In this document: positions 16,418-24,636 of the stretch, piece by piece
Layout: the number at the start of each line of letters is the position of its first letter
Numbering within the stretch: position 1 is the stretch's first letter
Source of the DNA: Fontibacterium sp040404065
GTDB taxonomy: Bacteria; Pseudomonadota; Alphaproteobacteria; Pelagibacterales; Pelagibacteraceae
DNA length: 34,254 nucleotides
Assembly: GCA_040404065.1 (NCBI GenBank)
Contig: JBBAJM010000002.1
Direction: 5' to 3' (one strand)
Position numbers and translations under genes: made by a program
The notes under the pieces: generated by a model
Databases searched by the model: none
Told to the model about the DNA's origin: nothing
What the model saw: only the letters and a program-made list of their open reading frames with translations

Positions 16418-16645
16418 TTAATTTCTTATTAACATTTTTACTTATATTTTTTGATTTTTTTAATTTCTTATTAACATTTTTACTTATATTTTTTGATTTT
16501 TTTAATTTCTTANNNNNNNNNNNNNNNNNNNNNNNNNNNNNNNNNNNNNNNNNNNNNNNNNNNNNNNNNNNNNNNNNNNNNNNNNNNNNNNNNNNNNNNN
16601 NNNNNNNNNNNNTTAACATTTTTACTTATATTTTTTGATTTTTTT
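16418..16645. repeat. 42-bp tandem array with a 100-N gap (16513-16612)
   Basis: Units starting TTAATTTCTTATTAACATTT recur at 16418, 16460 and 16502, exactly 42 bp apart. A partial unit follows the gap. The period is a multiple of three and the minus strand is open (KNISKNVNKKLKKS). However, the repeat ATGs are out of that frame and a TAA lies directly upstream of the right-hand copy, so no start codon is available outside the gap. Confidence 0.9.
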
Positions 16646-16700
16646 GGTTACTTTTTTTTTAAAAAAGTATTTTTTGATTACTTTTTTTTTAAAAAAGTAG
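16646..16700. repeat. A/T hairpins at the 3' end of TFIIS
   Basis: Two copies of GGTTAC/GATTAC followed by a run of nine T, then AAAAAAGTA, fold into ACTTTTTT/AAAAAAGT hairpins. The second ends exactly at the stop codon of TFIIS (16701). The placement fits a transcript-end signal for the minus-strand TFIIS gene. Confidence 0.65.
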
Positions 16701-17327
16701 TTAACAGAATCTCCATCTATTTCCGCAATTATAACAATAACAAAATTTAGTTGTAGGTTCATCGGCACTTCTTGTTTGACGTTCATTGTATTCTGTTTTA
16801 TAACTTTTACATTTTCCGCATTTAAATAATCCATCTGGTCTATCTGATACATTTATAGTATGTATAACATCTTCGTCGTCTTTTGAAATACTTTTTTTTA
16901 TTTCATTCCAACGTTCTGGGAAAAGACGTTCTGGACCAAAAGAAGTTAGATCAAATTCATTACATTCTTTATAAAATAATCTATTCAATAAATCTTTATT
17001 ATTTATACAACCATTTGGATTTAAATTATCATATACTAATATAGATCTATTTATATATACATTTTTAAAAACTTCATTCCAAGTTTCATTAAAATCAACT
17101 TTTTTATATAATGTTAAAGAATGATTAAAAATACCTCTTTCAATATTTAATGTCATCTTTTTTATTTCTAGATCACTTAAACTTGTTTCTTTTGTATTAT
17201 TATCAGAACGCAATTTTGCGTTCTTTTTAATCAATTCGTAAAATTTCTCATATACTCTTTTTCTTTTAGGATGAATTGGTATCAAATTATCTAACGTTTC
17301 ATTTTCTATGTCAATGATATTTGACAT
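16701..17327 (-). CDS. Transcription elongation factor TFIIS
   Basis: I choose the ATG at 17327-17325 (MSNIIDIEN), giving 208 aa. An open frame reaches further upstream only from a TTG. The C-terminal zinc ribbon is textbook: C-G-K-C at 170-173, then QTRSADEPTT (184-193) with the invariant Asp-Glu pair that enters the polymerase active site and triggers RNA cleavage, then C-Y-N-C and a WRFC end. The preceding 165 residues form a short helical region matching the polymerase-binding domain II of viral TFIIS. Domain I of cellular TFIIS appears to be absent. The factor rescues arrested viral RNA polymerase. It is divergent from PCNA across a repeat-filled spacer. Confidence 0.96.
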   Translation of the reverse strand: MSNIIDIENETLDNLIPIHPKRKRVYEKFYELIKKNAKLRSDNNTKETSLSDLEIKKMTLNIERGIFNHSLTLYKKVDFNETWNEVFKNVYINRSILVYDNLNPNGCINNKDLLNRLFYKECNEFDLTSFGPERLFPERWNEIKKSISKDDEDVIHTINVSDRPDGLFKCGKCKSYKTEYNERQTRSADEPTTKFCYCYNCGNRWRFC

Positions 17328-17677
17328 TTTAGATTTTAATAATACTAAAAATATTTTTTTTTTCAAATATTTTTTGATTTTTTATTTACATTTCTTATTT
17401 ACATTTTTACTTATATTTCTTATTTACATTTTTACTTACAGTTCTTATTTACATTTTTACTTACAGTTCTTATTTACATTTTTACTTACAGTTCTTNNNN
17501 NNNNNNNNNNNNNNNNNNNNNNNNNNNNNNNNNNNNNNNNNNNNNNNNNNNNNNNNNNNNNNNNNNNNNNNNNNNNNNNNNNNNNNNNNNNNNNNNATTT
17601 ACATTTTTTGATTTTTTTGGTTACTTTTTTTTTAAAAAAAGTAGTTTAAAAACAAAGTTTTTTATTATATTATTAAA
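17328..17677. repeat. Divergent TFIIS/PCNA spacer filled by a 25-bp tandem array with a 100-N gap (17497-17596)
   Basis: CTTATTTACATTTTTACTTA recurs at 17394, 17419, 17444, 17469 and 17494, a 25-bp period that is not a multiple of three, so the array is not coding. It fills the only upstream region shared by the divergent TFIIS and PCNA genes, so it must overlap or lie next to their promoters. On the PCNA side it ends in a GGTTAC-type A/T hairpin (17620-17643). Confidence 0.88.
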
Positions 17678-18505
17678 ATGTCAGAAAGAATTTTTGAAAT
17701 TAAAACTTTGAAAAGTGTAATCATTAAAAATTTATTTGAAGTTATTAAACCTTATATTAAAGAAACTAATATTTTAATTAATAAAGATTGTATAAAGATT
17801 TCAACATTAGATGTTTCAAAAGTATCATTGACATATATTAAATTAGATGCAAATAAATTTGAAAGTTATAAATGTGACAAACCTGTTATTTTAGGAATTG
17901 ATACAAATACATTTTTTAAAACAATTAAATCTGCAAATAGAAGAGAAACTATTACTTTATATATGAACAAGGGCGAAGAAGACAAACTTGGTATTGAATT
18001 AGCAGATCCTTTTATGGGTAAAGTAAAGGATTACAAGATTCCATTACTTTCTTTAGATGATAAAGTTATTAATGTATCCGATATCATGTTTGATTATGTT
18101 ATTAATATGCCTTCAATTCAATTTCAACAAATTATAAAAGACATTCAACTATTAGAAGGAAAAGTTGTTGAAATAAAAAGTATAGGAAAACAACTTATAT
18201 TTAGCTGCGAAGATGGACTGGCAGAATTTAAAACGGCAATAAGTGAAATAGATGATAAATTAAATAAAGATCAAAAAACTCTTTTACAACAAAATGGCGA
18301 AGATATTCGTTCTATTAAATTTGAAAAAACAAATGATAAAATTGTACAAGGAAAATTTAAATTGAGTCATCTTATGAATTTTATAAAGGCATCTCATTTA
18401 TGTGAAAATATGAATATTTTAATTACGAATGATAAACCATTAATTTTAGAATATTTTGTTGCAGATCTAGGTATACTCCGGTTTTTGCTTGTATCACATA
18501 TGTAG
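17678..18505 (+). CDS. PCNA: PCNA, DNA polymerase sliding clamp
   Basis: A 275-aa protein of the usual PCNA length (about 260) with the two-domain clamp layout. The N-terminal domain contains INKDCIKISTLDVSKVSLTY (the conserved D-x-S-x-V-x-L helix strand) and KCDKPVILGIDTNTFFKTIK, typical of the DNA-facing face and linker. The C-terminal domain contains MPSIQFQQIIKDIQLLEGKV and ends in the strand pair DKPLILEYFVADLGILRFLL, the region near the C terminus that binds PIP-box partners. Three subunits encircle DNA and hold the viral polymerase and repair enzymes. It is divergent from TFIIS and followed by a large inverted repeat. Confidence 0.96.
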   Translation: MSERIFEIKTLKSVIIKNLFEVIKPYIKETNILINKDCIKISTLDVSKVSLTYIKLDANKFESYKCDKPVILGIDTNTFFKTIKSANRRETITLYMNKGEEDKLGIELADPFMGKVKDYKIPLLSLDDKVINVSDIMFDYVINMPSIQFQQIIKDIQLLEGKVVEIKSIGKQLIFSCEDGLAEFKTAISEIDDKLNKDQKTLLQQNGEDIRSIKFEKTNDKIVQGKFKLSHLMNFIKASHLCENMNILITNDKPLILEYFVADLGILRFLLVSHM

Positions 18506-18774
18506 TAACTCCTCGTTTAATAATTGGATTTAAAATACTTTTTTAAAAAAAAAGTAACCAAAAAACAAAGCTACGCTTAACATTAAAAAGTATTATTTAG
18601 GAGTAAAATTTTAAGCGTAGCTTTGTTTTTTGGTTACTTTTTTTTTAAAAAAGTATTTTTTGGTTACTTTTTTTTTAAAAAAGTATTTTTTGGTTACTTT
18701 TACATTTTTTAAATTAAAAAAAAGTATTTGTTTAAAAACAACATTTATAATATTATTATAGTATTATAGTTTAA
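18506..18774. other. Intergenic region downstream of PCNA, built of palindromic repeats
   Basis: There is no gene here. It holds a perfect 49-bp inverted repeat and then at least two further GGTTAC-TTTTTTTTT-AAAAAAGTA hairpins up to about 18690. An AT-rich promoter region for the gene at 18775 follows. Confidence 0.85.
18532..18659. repeat. Perfect 49-bp inverted repeat with 30-nt loop
   Basis: Left arm 18532-18580 and right arm 18611-18659 are exact reverse complements (arm includes AAAGTAACCAAAAAACAAAG and CTACGCTTAA). They enclose a 30-nt spacer that I find only here in full. The left arm plus part of the spacer is the 58-bp repeat at 16360. The structure could form a long hairpin in RNA or a cruciform in DNA, or mark the ends of a tiny non-autonomous mobile element. 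No target-site duplication is clear in the A/T flanks. Confidence 0.9.
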
Positions 18775-20037
18775 ATGGAACAAGAAGAAAATAAATCAAA
18801 GTCTTTATCAAAGTCTTTATCTGAAGAATTTAAAGAAAAGGACAAACTTTCTACTGTTTCTTCAAGATCTTCAAAAAAACAAAAATCAAAGGCTCAATTA
18901 GAATCTGAAGATATTTCTTTATCGCAATTAGAATTAATGGCAAATAAGAAAAAGATAGCAAAACCTGTAGACAATATATCTATTGTATCTAAGAAAATTT
19001 CTTCTTTACAAGAAGAAAATAATTATTATAAAAAAAATTCTATTAGAAAAAGTTCTAGTTCAGATAGATCTAGTAGTTCATCAGATGATTCTAAACAAAA
19101 ACGTAAAAAGGAAAAATTAGTCTCAAGAGAAAATCAAAATGATGCTATAAGAAAAGAAAAGAGTGAATATTTATTTAAATTCAATAAATTAAATGTTAAG
19201 GGAAAATGGAGTTCTTTACGTCTCGATATGAATTGTACATTAGATGAAATTAGAAATGAATGTGAAAGAATTAAAAATGAAATTTCTAGCGAAAGATCTG
19301 TTGCATTTTTCAAGAGAATGTTACTTTTAGGAGTTCAAGGTATTGAAATGATGAATACAAAGTTTGATCCATTAGGAGTTGACCTAGATGGATGGAGTGA
19401 AGCTATGGGATATTCTATGGAAAATCAAGAATATGATGAAGTTATGGCTGAATTGTATGAAAAATACAAAGGAAAGGGACAAATGTCACCAGAACTTCGT
19501 TTAGTATTTATGATTATTAGTTCTGCTACTATGTTTACTATTTCTAAAAAAATATCAAAATTAGATACTAGTAGTATGATGACATCTTTATTAGGTGGTC
19601 TTATGAATAATAAATCACAACAACAACAACAACAACAAAATTTTTACCAACAACAACAACAACAGCAACAAAATTTTTACCAACAACAACAACAACAACA
19701 ACAGCCAAATGTTTACCAACAAAATATACAACCAAATTTTTTCCAACAAGCAAGTAATGAGAATGATATAAGATTACCGAATCCTTCCCAATTAAGAAGA
19801 AATAAGAGTGAAACAACTGAAGATTTTACACCATCAAAAATGAATAGTCCAAATAATAATTATATATCTCCAGACGGTATAGATATAGATAACATATTAA
19901 AAACAATGAATGAAAGAAAAATGGAAAAGGAACAAGAAATGGCTACTGAAACATCAGATGATATTTTAAAAAGTATTCCAATGAATATGCAAAAGAAACG
20001 AGGAAGACCAAAGAAAAATAATGTAGTAAGAATGTAA
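18775..20037 (+). CDS. Hypothetical protein with a conserved helical core, polyGln tract and C-terminal AT-hook
   Basis: A 420-aa protein. The first 125 residues are low-complexity, Ser/Lys/Glu-rich. The folded core lies at about 130-265 (FKFNKLNVKGKWSSLRLDMN, then LDEIRNECERIKNEI, GVDLDGWSEAM and EVMAELYEKYKGKG). This pattern occurs in giant virus proteins that I believe carry a domain of unknown function (DUF5767-like). Next is a Gln tract broken by NFY triplets (about 280-315). The C terminus has KKRGRPKKNN, a textbook AT-hook that binds the minor groove of A/T-rich DNA. There is no membrane segment. It may package or organise viral DNA, which is an inference from the AT-hook. Confidence 0.85.
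   Translation: MEQEENKSKSLSKSLSEEFKEKDKLSTVSSRSSKKQKSKAQLESEDISLSQLELMANKKKIAKPVDNISIVSKKISSLQEENNYYKKNSIRKSSSSDRSSSSSDDSKQKRKKEKLVSRENQNDAIRKEKSEYLFKFNKLNVKGKWSSLRLDMNCTLDEIRNECERIKNEISSERSVAFFKRMLLLGVQGIEMMNTKFDPLGVDLDGWSEAMGYSMENQEYDEVMAELYEKYKGKGQMSPELRLVFMIISSATMFTISKKISKLDTSSMMTSLLGGLMNNKSQQQQQQQNFYQQQQQQQQNFYQQQQQQQQPNVYQQNIQPNFFQQASNENDIRLPNPSQLRRNKSETTEDFTPSKMNSPNNNYISPDGIDIDNILKTMNERKMEKEQEMATETSDDILKSIPMNMQKKRGRPKKNNVVRM
19612..19705 (+). repeat. CAA-repeat array encoding polyGln with NFY interruptions
   Basis: Three blocks of six to nine CAA codons are separated by AATTTTTACCAA. They form the Gln-rich hinge of the protein at 18775. Confidence 0.9.
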
Positions 20038-20093
20038 TATAATTTTTAAAATAAAATTTTATAAACAAATAAAATTTTATAAATATATAATAT

Positions 20094-20621
20094 ATGTTTT
20101 CAGAACCAACTAATAAAGATTTATACAAACGAGTTAAAAAAATGGCTGACCATAAATTTGCATCAAAAAGTGGAATTTATAGATCAAGTTGGATAGTTAA
20201 AAAATATAAAAGTTTAGGTGGCAAATACAAAGGAAAAAAATCTAAAACATCAGGTTTATCAAGATGGTATAAAGAAAAGTGGGTTGACCTGAATAGACCT
20301 ATAAAAAATAAGAGTGGAAAAATAACTGGGTATAAATCTTGTGGTAGAAAAAGTAGTAGTATAAAGGGAAAGTATCCATTATGTAGACCAACAAGGAAAA
20401 TTACTCGTAAAACACCAAAGACAATTAAAGAAATTAATAAAAAAAGTATAATTAAAGCTAAACGAGAAAAATCAAAAGTTAAAGGGGCACGTAATATTAA
20501 ATTTAGTGGTGGTGGTGGTAAAAGGTCGCCTAAAAGGTCGCCTAAAAGGTCGCCTAAGATGTCGCCTAAGATATCACGTGATTTATTAGTTTATTTTTTT
20601 AAAAAATATAAAAAATTATAA
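20094..20621 (+). CDS. Very basic protein, DUF5872-like, with SPKR repeats
   Basis: A 175-aa protein with about one third Lys/Arg. The N-terminal 105 residues contain LYKRVKKMADHKFASKSGIY, RSSWIVKKYKSLGGKY, LSRWYKEKWVDLNRPI, CGR and YPLCRPTRKI. These are the characteristic blocks of a small basic protein family of giant viruses that I recognise as DUF5872. The C-terminal tail contains KRSPKRSPKRSPKMSPK, an SPKR repeat like histone H1 and sperm histone tails that binds DNA and is a phosphorylation target. It is probably a DNA-binding virion protein, which is inferred. The 3' end overlaps the convergent gene at 20616 by 6 bp. The repeat comes from a 12-bp tandem (20521-20570). Confidence 0.85.
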   Translation: MFSEPTNKDLYKRVKKMADHKFASKSGIYRSSWIVKKYKSLGGKYKGKKSKTSGLSRWYKEKWVDLNRPIKNKSGKITGYKSCGRKSSSIKGKYPLCRPTRKITRKTPKTIKEINKKSIIKAKREKSKVKGARNIKFSGGGGKRSPKRSPKRSPKMSPKISRDLLVYFFKKYKKL

Positions 20622-20873
20622 AATGTTAATTTTTTTAGAATTTGGTTTTTTAACTCTTTCATCTATTAGTGTAAAAATTGTTTTTGTTAAAAATGCACCT
20701 GTAATAACATTCGTTTGTACACCTGATAACATAGCACCGTAAACCATTAATATATAAAAAATGGCAAATCTTGTAATATTTTCTACTGTTGTATCATTTG
20801 CTAATGTAATTTGTAAATATAAAAAGCCTAAGAAAATACCTTTAATAATTTCACTTATAAATTTATCCAACAT
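20616..20873 (-). CDS. Small membrane protein, unknown function
   Basis: An 85-aa protein with an ATG at 20873-20871. It has two or three hydrophobic stretches (ISEIIKGIFLGFLYLQITLA, FAIFYILMVYGAMLSGV, VITGAFLTKTIFTLI) and a short basic C terminus, suggesting a small integral membrane protein. The family is not recognised. Its end overlaps the 3' end of the basic protein gene. The next gene (20943) is divergent 69 bp away. It could be an inner-membrane virion protein, as is common for short hydrophobic ORFs in giant viruses. The clean hydrophobic pattern argues that it is real. Confidence 0.7.
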   Translation of the reverse strand: MLDKFISEIIKGIFLGFLYLQITLANDTTVENITRFAIFYILMVYGAMLSGVQTNVITGAFLTKTIFTLIDERVKKPNSKKINIL

Positions 20874-20942
20874 TTATTATATTATAATATACAAAGATAT
20901 TAATTATTTAAAAATTTTTTTTCAAAGTAATATTAATAAGAT

Positions 20943-21560
20943 ATGAGCTATTCGTATATAAAAAGTGTTTTTCCTAATTTTGAAAACTTGAACAAAGTAT
21001 ATGACGAATCTCTTTATAGTAATTTACAACAAGCACCAGCACCAGCACCAGCACCAGCACCAGCACCAGCTCAGGCGCCAGCACAAGCGCAAACACCAGT
21101 TCCAGTTCAACCACCTCCTTACAATGGTTTAGGTGATTTTGCAAGTTCTCTTTTTGAAAAAACTCCTATACAAAATAATTTAAAATACTACAATAAAAGT
21201 GTAGTTGACCAAGAATTAATTAAAACACCTGTTGAATTATATAAACATAAACAAATAGACGTTAGAGGTAATTCATACGAACCATACAATTACACAAAAG
21301 AATTTAAACCACAACCTTACCTTACAGGGCAAAATATAATAGAAAAATTTGAAATAGAAAAAAATGGTGATGATGGTGGTGATTGTGATATTTATATAAA
21401 ACATATTTTACAATGTAGTAAATGTAGAGAATTAGTTACAAGACAATTTGGAATTGATTCAGATAGAATTAACAATGAAGAAATTATGGAAGTGATATCT
21501 TATTTAATATTTGGTTTATTTATATTATTATTAATAAATTCTATAAAAAATAAAGAATAA
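20943..21560 (+). CDS. Tail-anchored membrane protein with a Pro-Ala repeat
   Basis: A 205-aa protein. A low-complexity PAPAPAPA/QAPAQAQ segment lies at about 30-58 and a linker follows. The block CDIYIKHILQCSKCRELVTR (about 149-168) has three Cys in a C-x9-C-x2-C pattern that may bind metal or form disulfides. The last 25 residues contain a single hydrophobic helix (VISYLIFGLFILLLINSI) followed by KNKE, so the bulk of the protein should face the cytoplasm or virion interior. The family is not recognised by name. It sits between a small membrane gene and the large structural gene, in a block of likely virion proteins. Confidence 0.75.
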   Translation: MSYSYIKSVFPNFENLNKVYDESLYSNLQQAPAPAPAPAPAPAQAPAQAQTPVPVQPPPYNGLGDFASSLFEKTPIQNNLKYYNKSVVDQELIKTPVELYKHKQIDVRGNSYEPYNYTKEFKPQPYLTGQNIIEKFEIEKNGDDGGDCDIYIKHILQCSKCRELVTRQFGIDSDRINNEEIMEVISYLIFGLFILLLINSIKNKE

Positions 21561-21633
21561 AAAACATTTCTAAATTAAATCGACTTTACGTATGTTAATA
21601 AATAATAATTTATTAAAATATCTTAAAAGGTAA

Positions 21634-24285
21634 ATGGATTTTGATGAAAATGATCTATTGTATAGTAACAGTTTTATATCAGAACCTGATTTAACAAATG
21701 AAATAGGAGACGATTTCAATAATGAATTTAAAACTTTTTATAAAAATGAACAACAATTAAATGAAAAAAAGAAATTAAAAGAAAGCATTGATAGATTATC
21801 TATTAGAAGTATTCGTTTAGAAGAAGAAACAGATGAACAAAGTATAATGAATACTAATCGTTTTGCACCTTCTATAAAAAGTGGTGGTGGTGGTGGTGGT
21901 GGTGGTAAACAACAAAGGAAAACAAAAGAAATTCTTACATATGTTAGTATTGATTCAAGGGATCGTGATAAATTATTATATAAAAAACCAAGTAATTTTA
22001 AAATTTTCTTGGGGAAAACTTTTTACAATGTAAAAACAATAAGATTATCTAGTATAGAATTTCCAAATACGAATGCTGTTATTAATACATCAAATCATCA
22101 TATTCATTGGAGAAATAAAGAAGATATTACAAATGATACATTAAATGCTATTACAAAGGAGTATCCTGAATATCTTGTTCAACTGCGTACTGGTAGTTAT
22201 GTTTCATCTTCTTTACAAAATGAAATTTCAAATAAAGTATCATTAGTTAAAAGAAGAGATCATTTAGGAAGTTTTCATTATTTCTTGGTATCATTGGATA
22301 TTGATACAGATGTTGTAACCTTTACTTCACTTATTTTAACACAATTAAGTAACAATCCTTTACAAACTTCTGTAAATACTGGAATTATTGTGGTAACCGC
22401 TACAAATCATGGTTTTTCTGATGGAGAATATATTTATATAGTAGGGGCTCAAACACTTGCTGGTATACAAGGTAGTACCTTAAATACAAAACATAAAATT
22501 TCTGTATTAAATCAAAATACATTTGTATTTGAAATAAATGTAAATGCTTCTCAAACATTAACAGGTGGCGGAAATACTTTAAAAACTGGTAAAATTGCTC
22601 CATTTCAACTTTTATTTGGAGAACACAGTAGTACAGTTGCTCAAAATATAGGATATCCTTTAGAAAATAGTTCAGAATTAATTAATACTTATATAAAATC
22701 TATTACGAATTTATATCAAGCTACTATAACAACAATTCAACCAAATAATTTTACATCAGATGTTTTAGGAAAAATATGTACAATATTTTCAAGTGGAGTT
22801 TCACCAAATATAGATGGATCTGTTATTATTACAAGAATTATATCTAGTACTACCTTTTTAGTAAATATAAGTTCTAAATTATTATTAGAAAGTTATAATT
22901 CTGGTCAAGTTGTTTTTAATAATCAAACATTTAATATACAATCTATTTCAAATTATAAAACTAATAATATTTTAATTACAACATTTACAAAACACAACTA
23001 TACATTAGATGATATTAAAATAAATATTACTTTATCAGGAACAAATACTACACCAAATTTAGATGATACTTTTAAATTGTTATATGTATTTCAAGATACA
23101 AGTTTTGTAATAGGTGGAATTCTTCCATCAGGAGGTGAAAGTATTATTAATACAATTGGTACTGGAGGTGTTATATCAAGATATAAACCATTAACTACTT
23201 ATATTGTACATATAACAAATGTTATTATTTCACCAGATACTATTACATTAATATGCCCAAATCATAATTTACAATTAGGAGATTCTGTTATGATTCAAAA
23301 TCTTTTAACATCTCCACCTATAGGAAATATACCATTTTCTATTTATGCTATACCAAGTTCTAATAGTATAGTGATAAATACATCTATTAAAACATTTAAT
23401 ACAGAAACAATTTTAAATAAAACTGCTTATTTATCATGTGGACTTTTTACAGTTTCATTCCCAAATCACAATTTTAACAAAATTGTTAGTATACAAAATA
23501 CAACAGGTACACCATCTAACCAAACATATGGTAATTTAATAGCAATACAAACGCAATTACCACATAATTTTACAAATAATCAACTAGTTCGTTTTACTCA
23601 AACAAATACCACACCAATCATAGATGATGGTTATTACGTTAATGTAATTAACGAAGATACAATTACTATTCCTTATTCATTTCCTTTAATTTCACCAGGT
23701 ACATCTGGTATTGTAGGATTCGATCAAAAATTTTATTTATACGATGCTATTAATGTAGGTGGTATATCCGAATCAAATATAAACTCTAAGCAATTTATAG
23801 TAAGAGACATAGTAGATGAAAATACATTTACATTTTATAATTCTGGATCATTTGCTACATCTATTGAAACAGGAGGTGGCGGTAATTTATATATAAGTAG
23901 TTTAATACATGGGTTTAATGGACAACAAACAAATACAAAAAATAATATTTTAAATAGATCTATTAATTTACAAGGTGAAAATTATTCATTCTTATGTTCA
24001 CCACAATTATCTACAATGTTAAACACTGGACAAGTCAAAAATATATTTGCAAGAATATCATTATCAGAATCTCCAGGAAGTATGGTTTTTACTTATCTAA
24101 GTAATCCTAAAAGCTTTGATACTGTACCATTAAATAGTCTAGAAGAATTGGAATTTTCAATATTAAATTATGATGGAACATTTTACGAATTTAATGATCT
24201 TGATTATTCTTTTACATTGGAAATTACAGAAGTTCAAGACGTAATTGATAACTTTAACTTTTCTAGTAAACGTGGTATTATCTAA
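21634..24285 (+). CDS. Large probable virion structural protein
   Basis: An 883-aa protein with no signal peptide. Residues about 105-160 contain EILTYVSIDSRDRDKLLYKK, then PSNFKIFLGKTFYNVKTIRL and SSIEFPNTNAVIN. This block is shared by large structural proteins of mimivirus relatives, although I cannot name a family with certainty. The middle (about 240-790) is built of beta-rich repeats such as NHGFSDGEYIYIVGA, KHKISVLNQNTFVFEI and PHNFTNNQLVRFTQTNTTP, with the H-x-x-F/L-x-x-G-x-x-V layout seen in viral structural beta-repeat proteins. The last block, DLDYSFTLEITEVQDVIDN, also looks conserved. A Gly tract (about 84-92) breaks the N-terminal helix. It probably belongs to the capsid or its inner lining, which is an inference. 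Confidence 0.85.
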   Translation: MDFDENDLLYSNSFISEPDLTNEIGDDFNNEFKTFYKNEQQLNEKKKLKESIDRLSIRSIRLEEETDEQSIMNTNRFAPSIKSGGGGGGGGKQQRKTKEILTYVSIDSRDRDKLLYKKPSNFKIFLGKTFYNVKTIRLSSIEFPNTNAVINTSNHHIHWRNKEDITNDTLNAITKEYPEYLVQLRTGSYVSSSLQNEISNKVSLVKRRDHLGSFHYFLVSLDIDTDVVTFTSLILTQLSNNPLQTSVNTGIIVVTATNHGFSDGEYIYIVGAQTLAGIQGSTLNTKHKISVLNQNTFVFEINVNASQTLTGGGNTLKTGKIAPFQLLFGEHSSTVAQNIGYPLENSSELINTYIKSITNLYQATITTIQPNNFTSDVLGKICTIFSSGVSPNIDGSVIITRIISSTTFLVNISSKLLLESYNSGQVVFNNQTFNIQSISNYKTNNILITTFTKHNYTLDDIKINITLSGTNTTPNLDDTFKLLYVFQDTSFVIGGILPSGGESIINTIGTGGVISRYKPLTTYIVHITNVIISPDTITLICPNHNLQLGDSVMIQNLLTSPPIGNIPFSIYAIPSSNSIVINTSIKTFNTETILNKTAYLSCGLFTVSFPNHNFNKIVSIQNTTGTPSNQTYGNLIAIQTQLPHNFTNNQLVRFTQTNTTPIIDDGYYVNVINEDTITIPYSFPLISPGTSGIVGFDQKFYLYDAINVGGISESNINSKQFIVRDIVDENTFTFYNSGSFATSIETGGGGNLYISSLIHGFNGQQTNTKNNILNRSINLQGENYSFLCSPQLSTMLNTGQVKNIFARISLSESPGSMVFTYLSNPKSFDTVPLNSLEELEFSILNYDGTFYEFNDLDYSFTLEITEVQDVIDNFNFSSKRGII

Positions 24286-24636
24286 GCTAAACTTTTTTGG
24301 CCTTTTTTGGTAAAGCTTTTTTTTAAAAAGCTTATTCCTTTTTTGGTAAAGCTTTTTTTTTAAAAGCTTATTCCTTTTTTGGCCTTTTTTGGTAAAGCTT
24401 TTTTTTAAAAAGCTTATTCCTTTTTTGGCCTTTTTTGGTAAAGCTTTTTTTTAAAAAGCTTATTCCTTTTTTGGNNNNNNNNNNNNNNNNNNNNNNNNNN
24501 NNNNNNNNNNNNNNNNNNNNNNNNNNNNNNNNNNNNNNNNNNNNNNNNNNNNNNNNNNNNNNNNNNNNNNNNNNTTTGGTAAAGCTTTTTTTTAAAAAGC
24601 TTATTCCTTTTTTGGTAAAGCTTTTTTTTAAAAAGC
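24286..24636. repeat. Array of AAGCTT hairpins between convergent genes, with a 100-N gap (24475-24574)
   Basis: GGTAAAGCTTTTTTTT then AAAAAGCTTATTCC is repeated, with variable TTTTTTGGCC spacers, at least four times before and twice after the gap. Each copy forms a stem of AAGCTTTTT and AAAAAGCTT. The array fills the entire spacer between the structural gene (plus) and the A18-type helicase (minus). Its last copy supplies the helicase stop codon. Hairpins at convergent 3' ends fit transcript-end signals, here amplified many times. Confidence 0.85.

Noticed and set aside
16353..16619. Open frame on the minus strand in the 42-bp repeat that ends in an apparent membrane helix
   Set aside because: The end of the frame is the same 58-bp element found downstream of PCNA at 18536, where it is not coding. 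The ATGs in the repeat are out of frame and a stop lies just upstream of the right-hand copy.
17325..17366. Longer TFIIS start at a TTG at 17366
   Set aside because: TTG starts are not expected in a eukaryotic-virus gene, and an in-frame ATG at 17327 gives the usual TFIIS beginning.
17394..17518. CRISPR array from regular 25-bp repeats
   Set aside because: There are no unique spacers. The units adjoin directly, so it is a plain tandem repeat in a eukaryotic-virus context.
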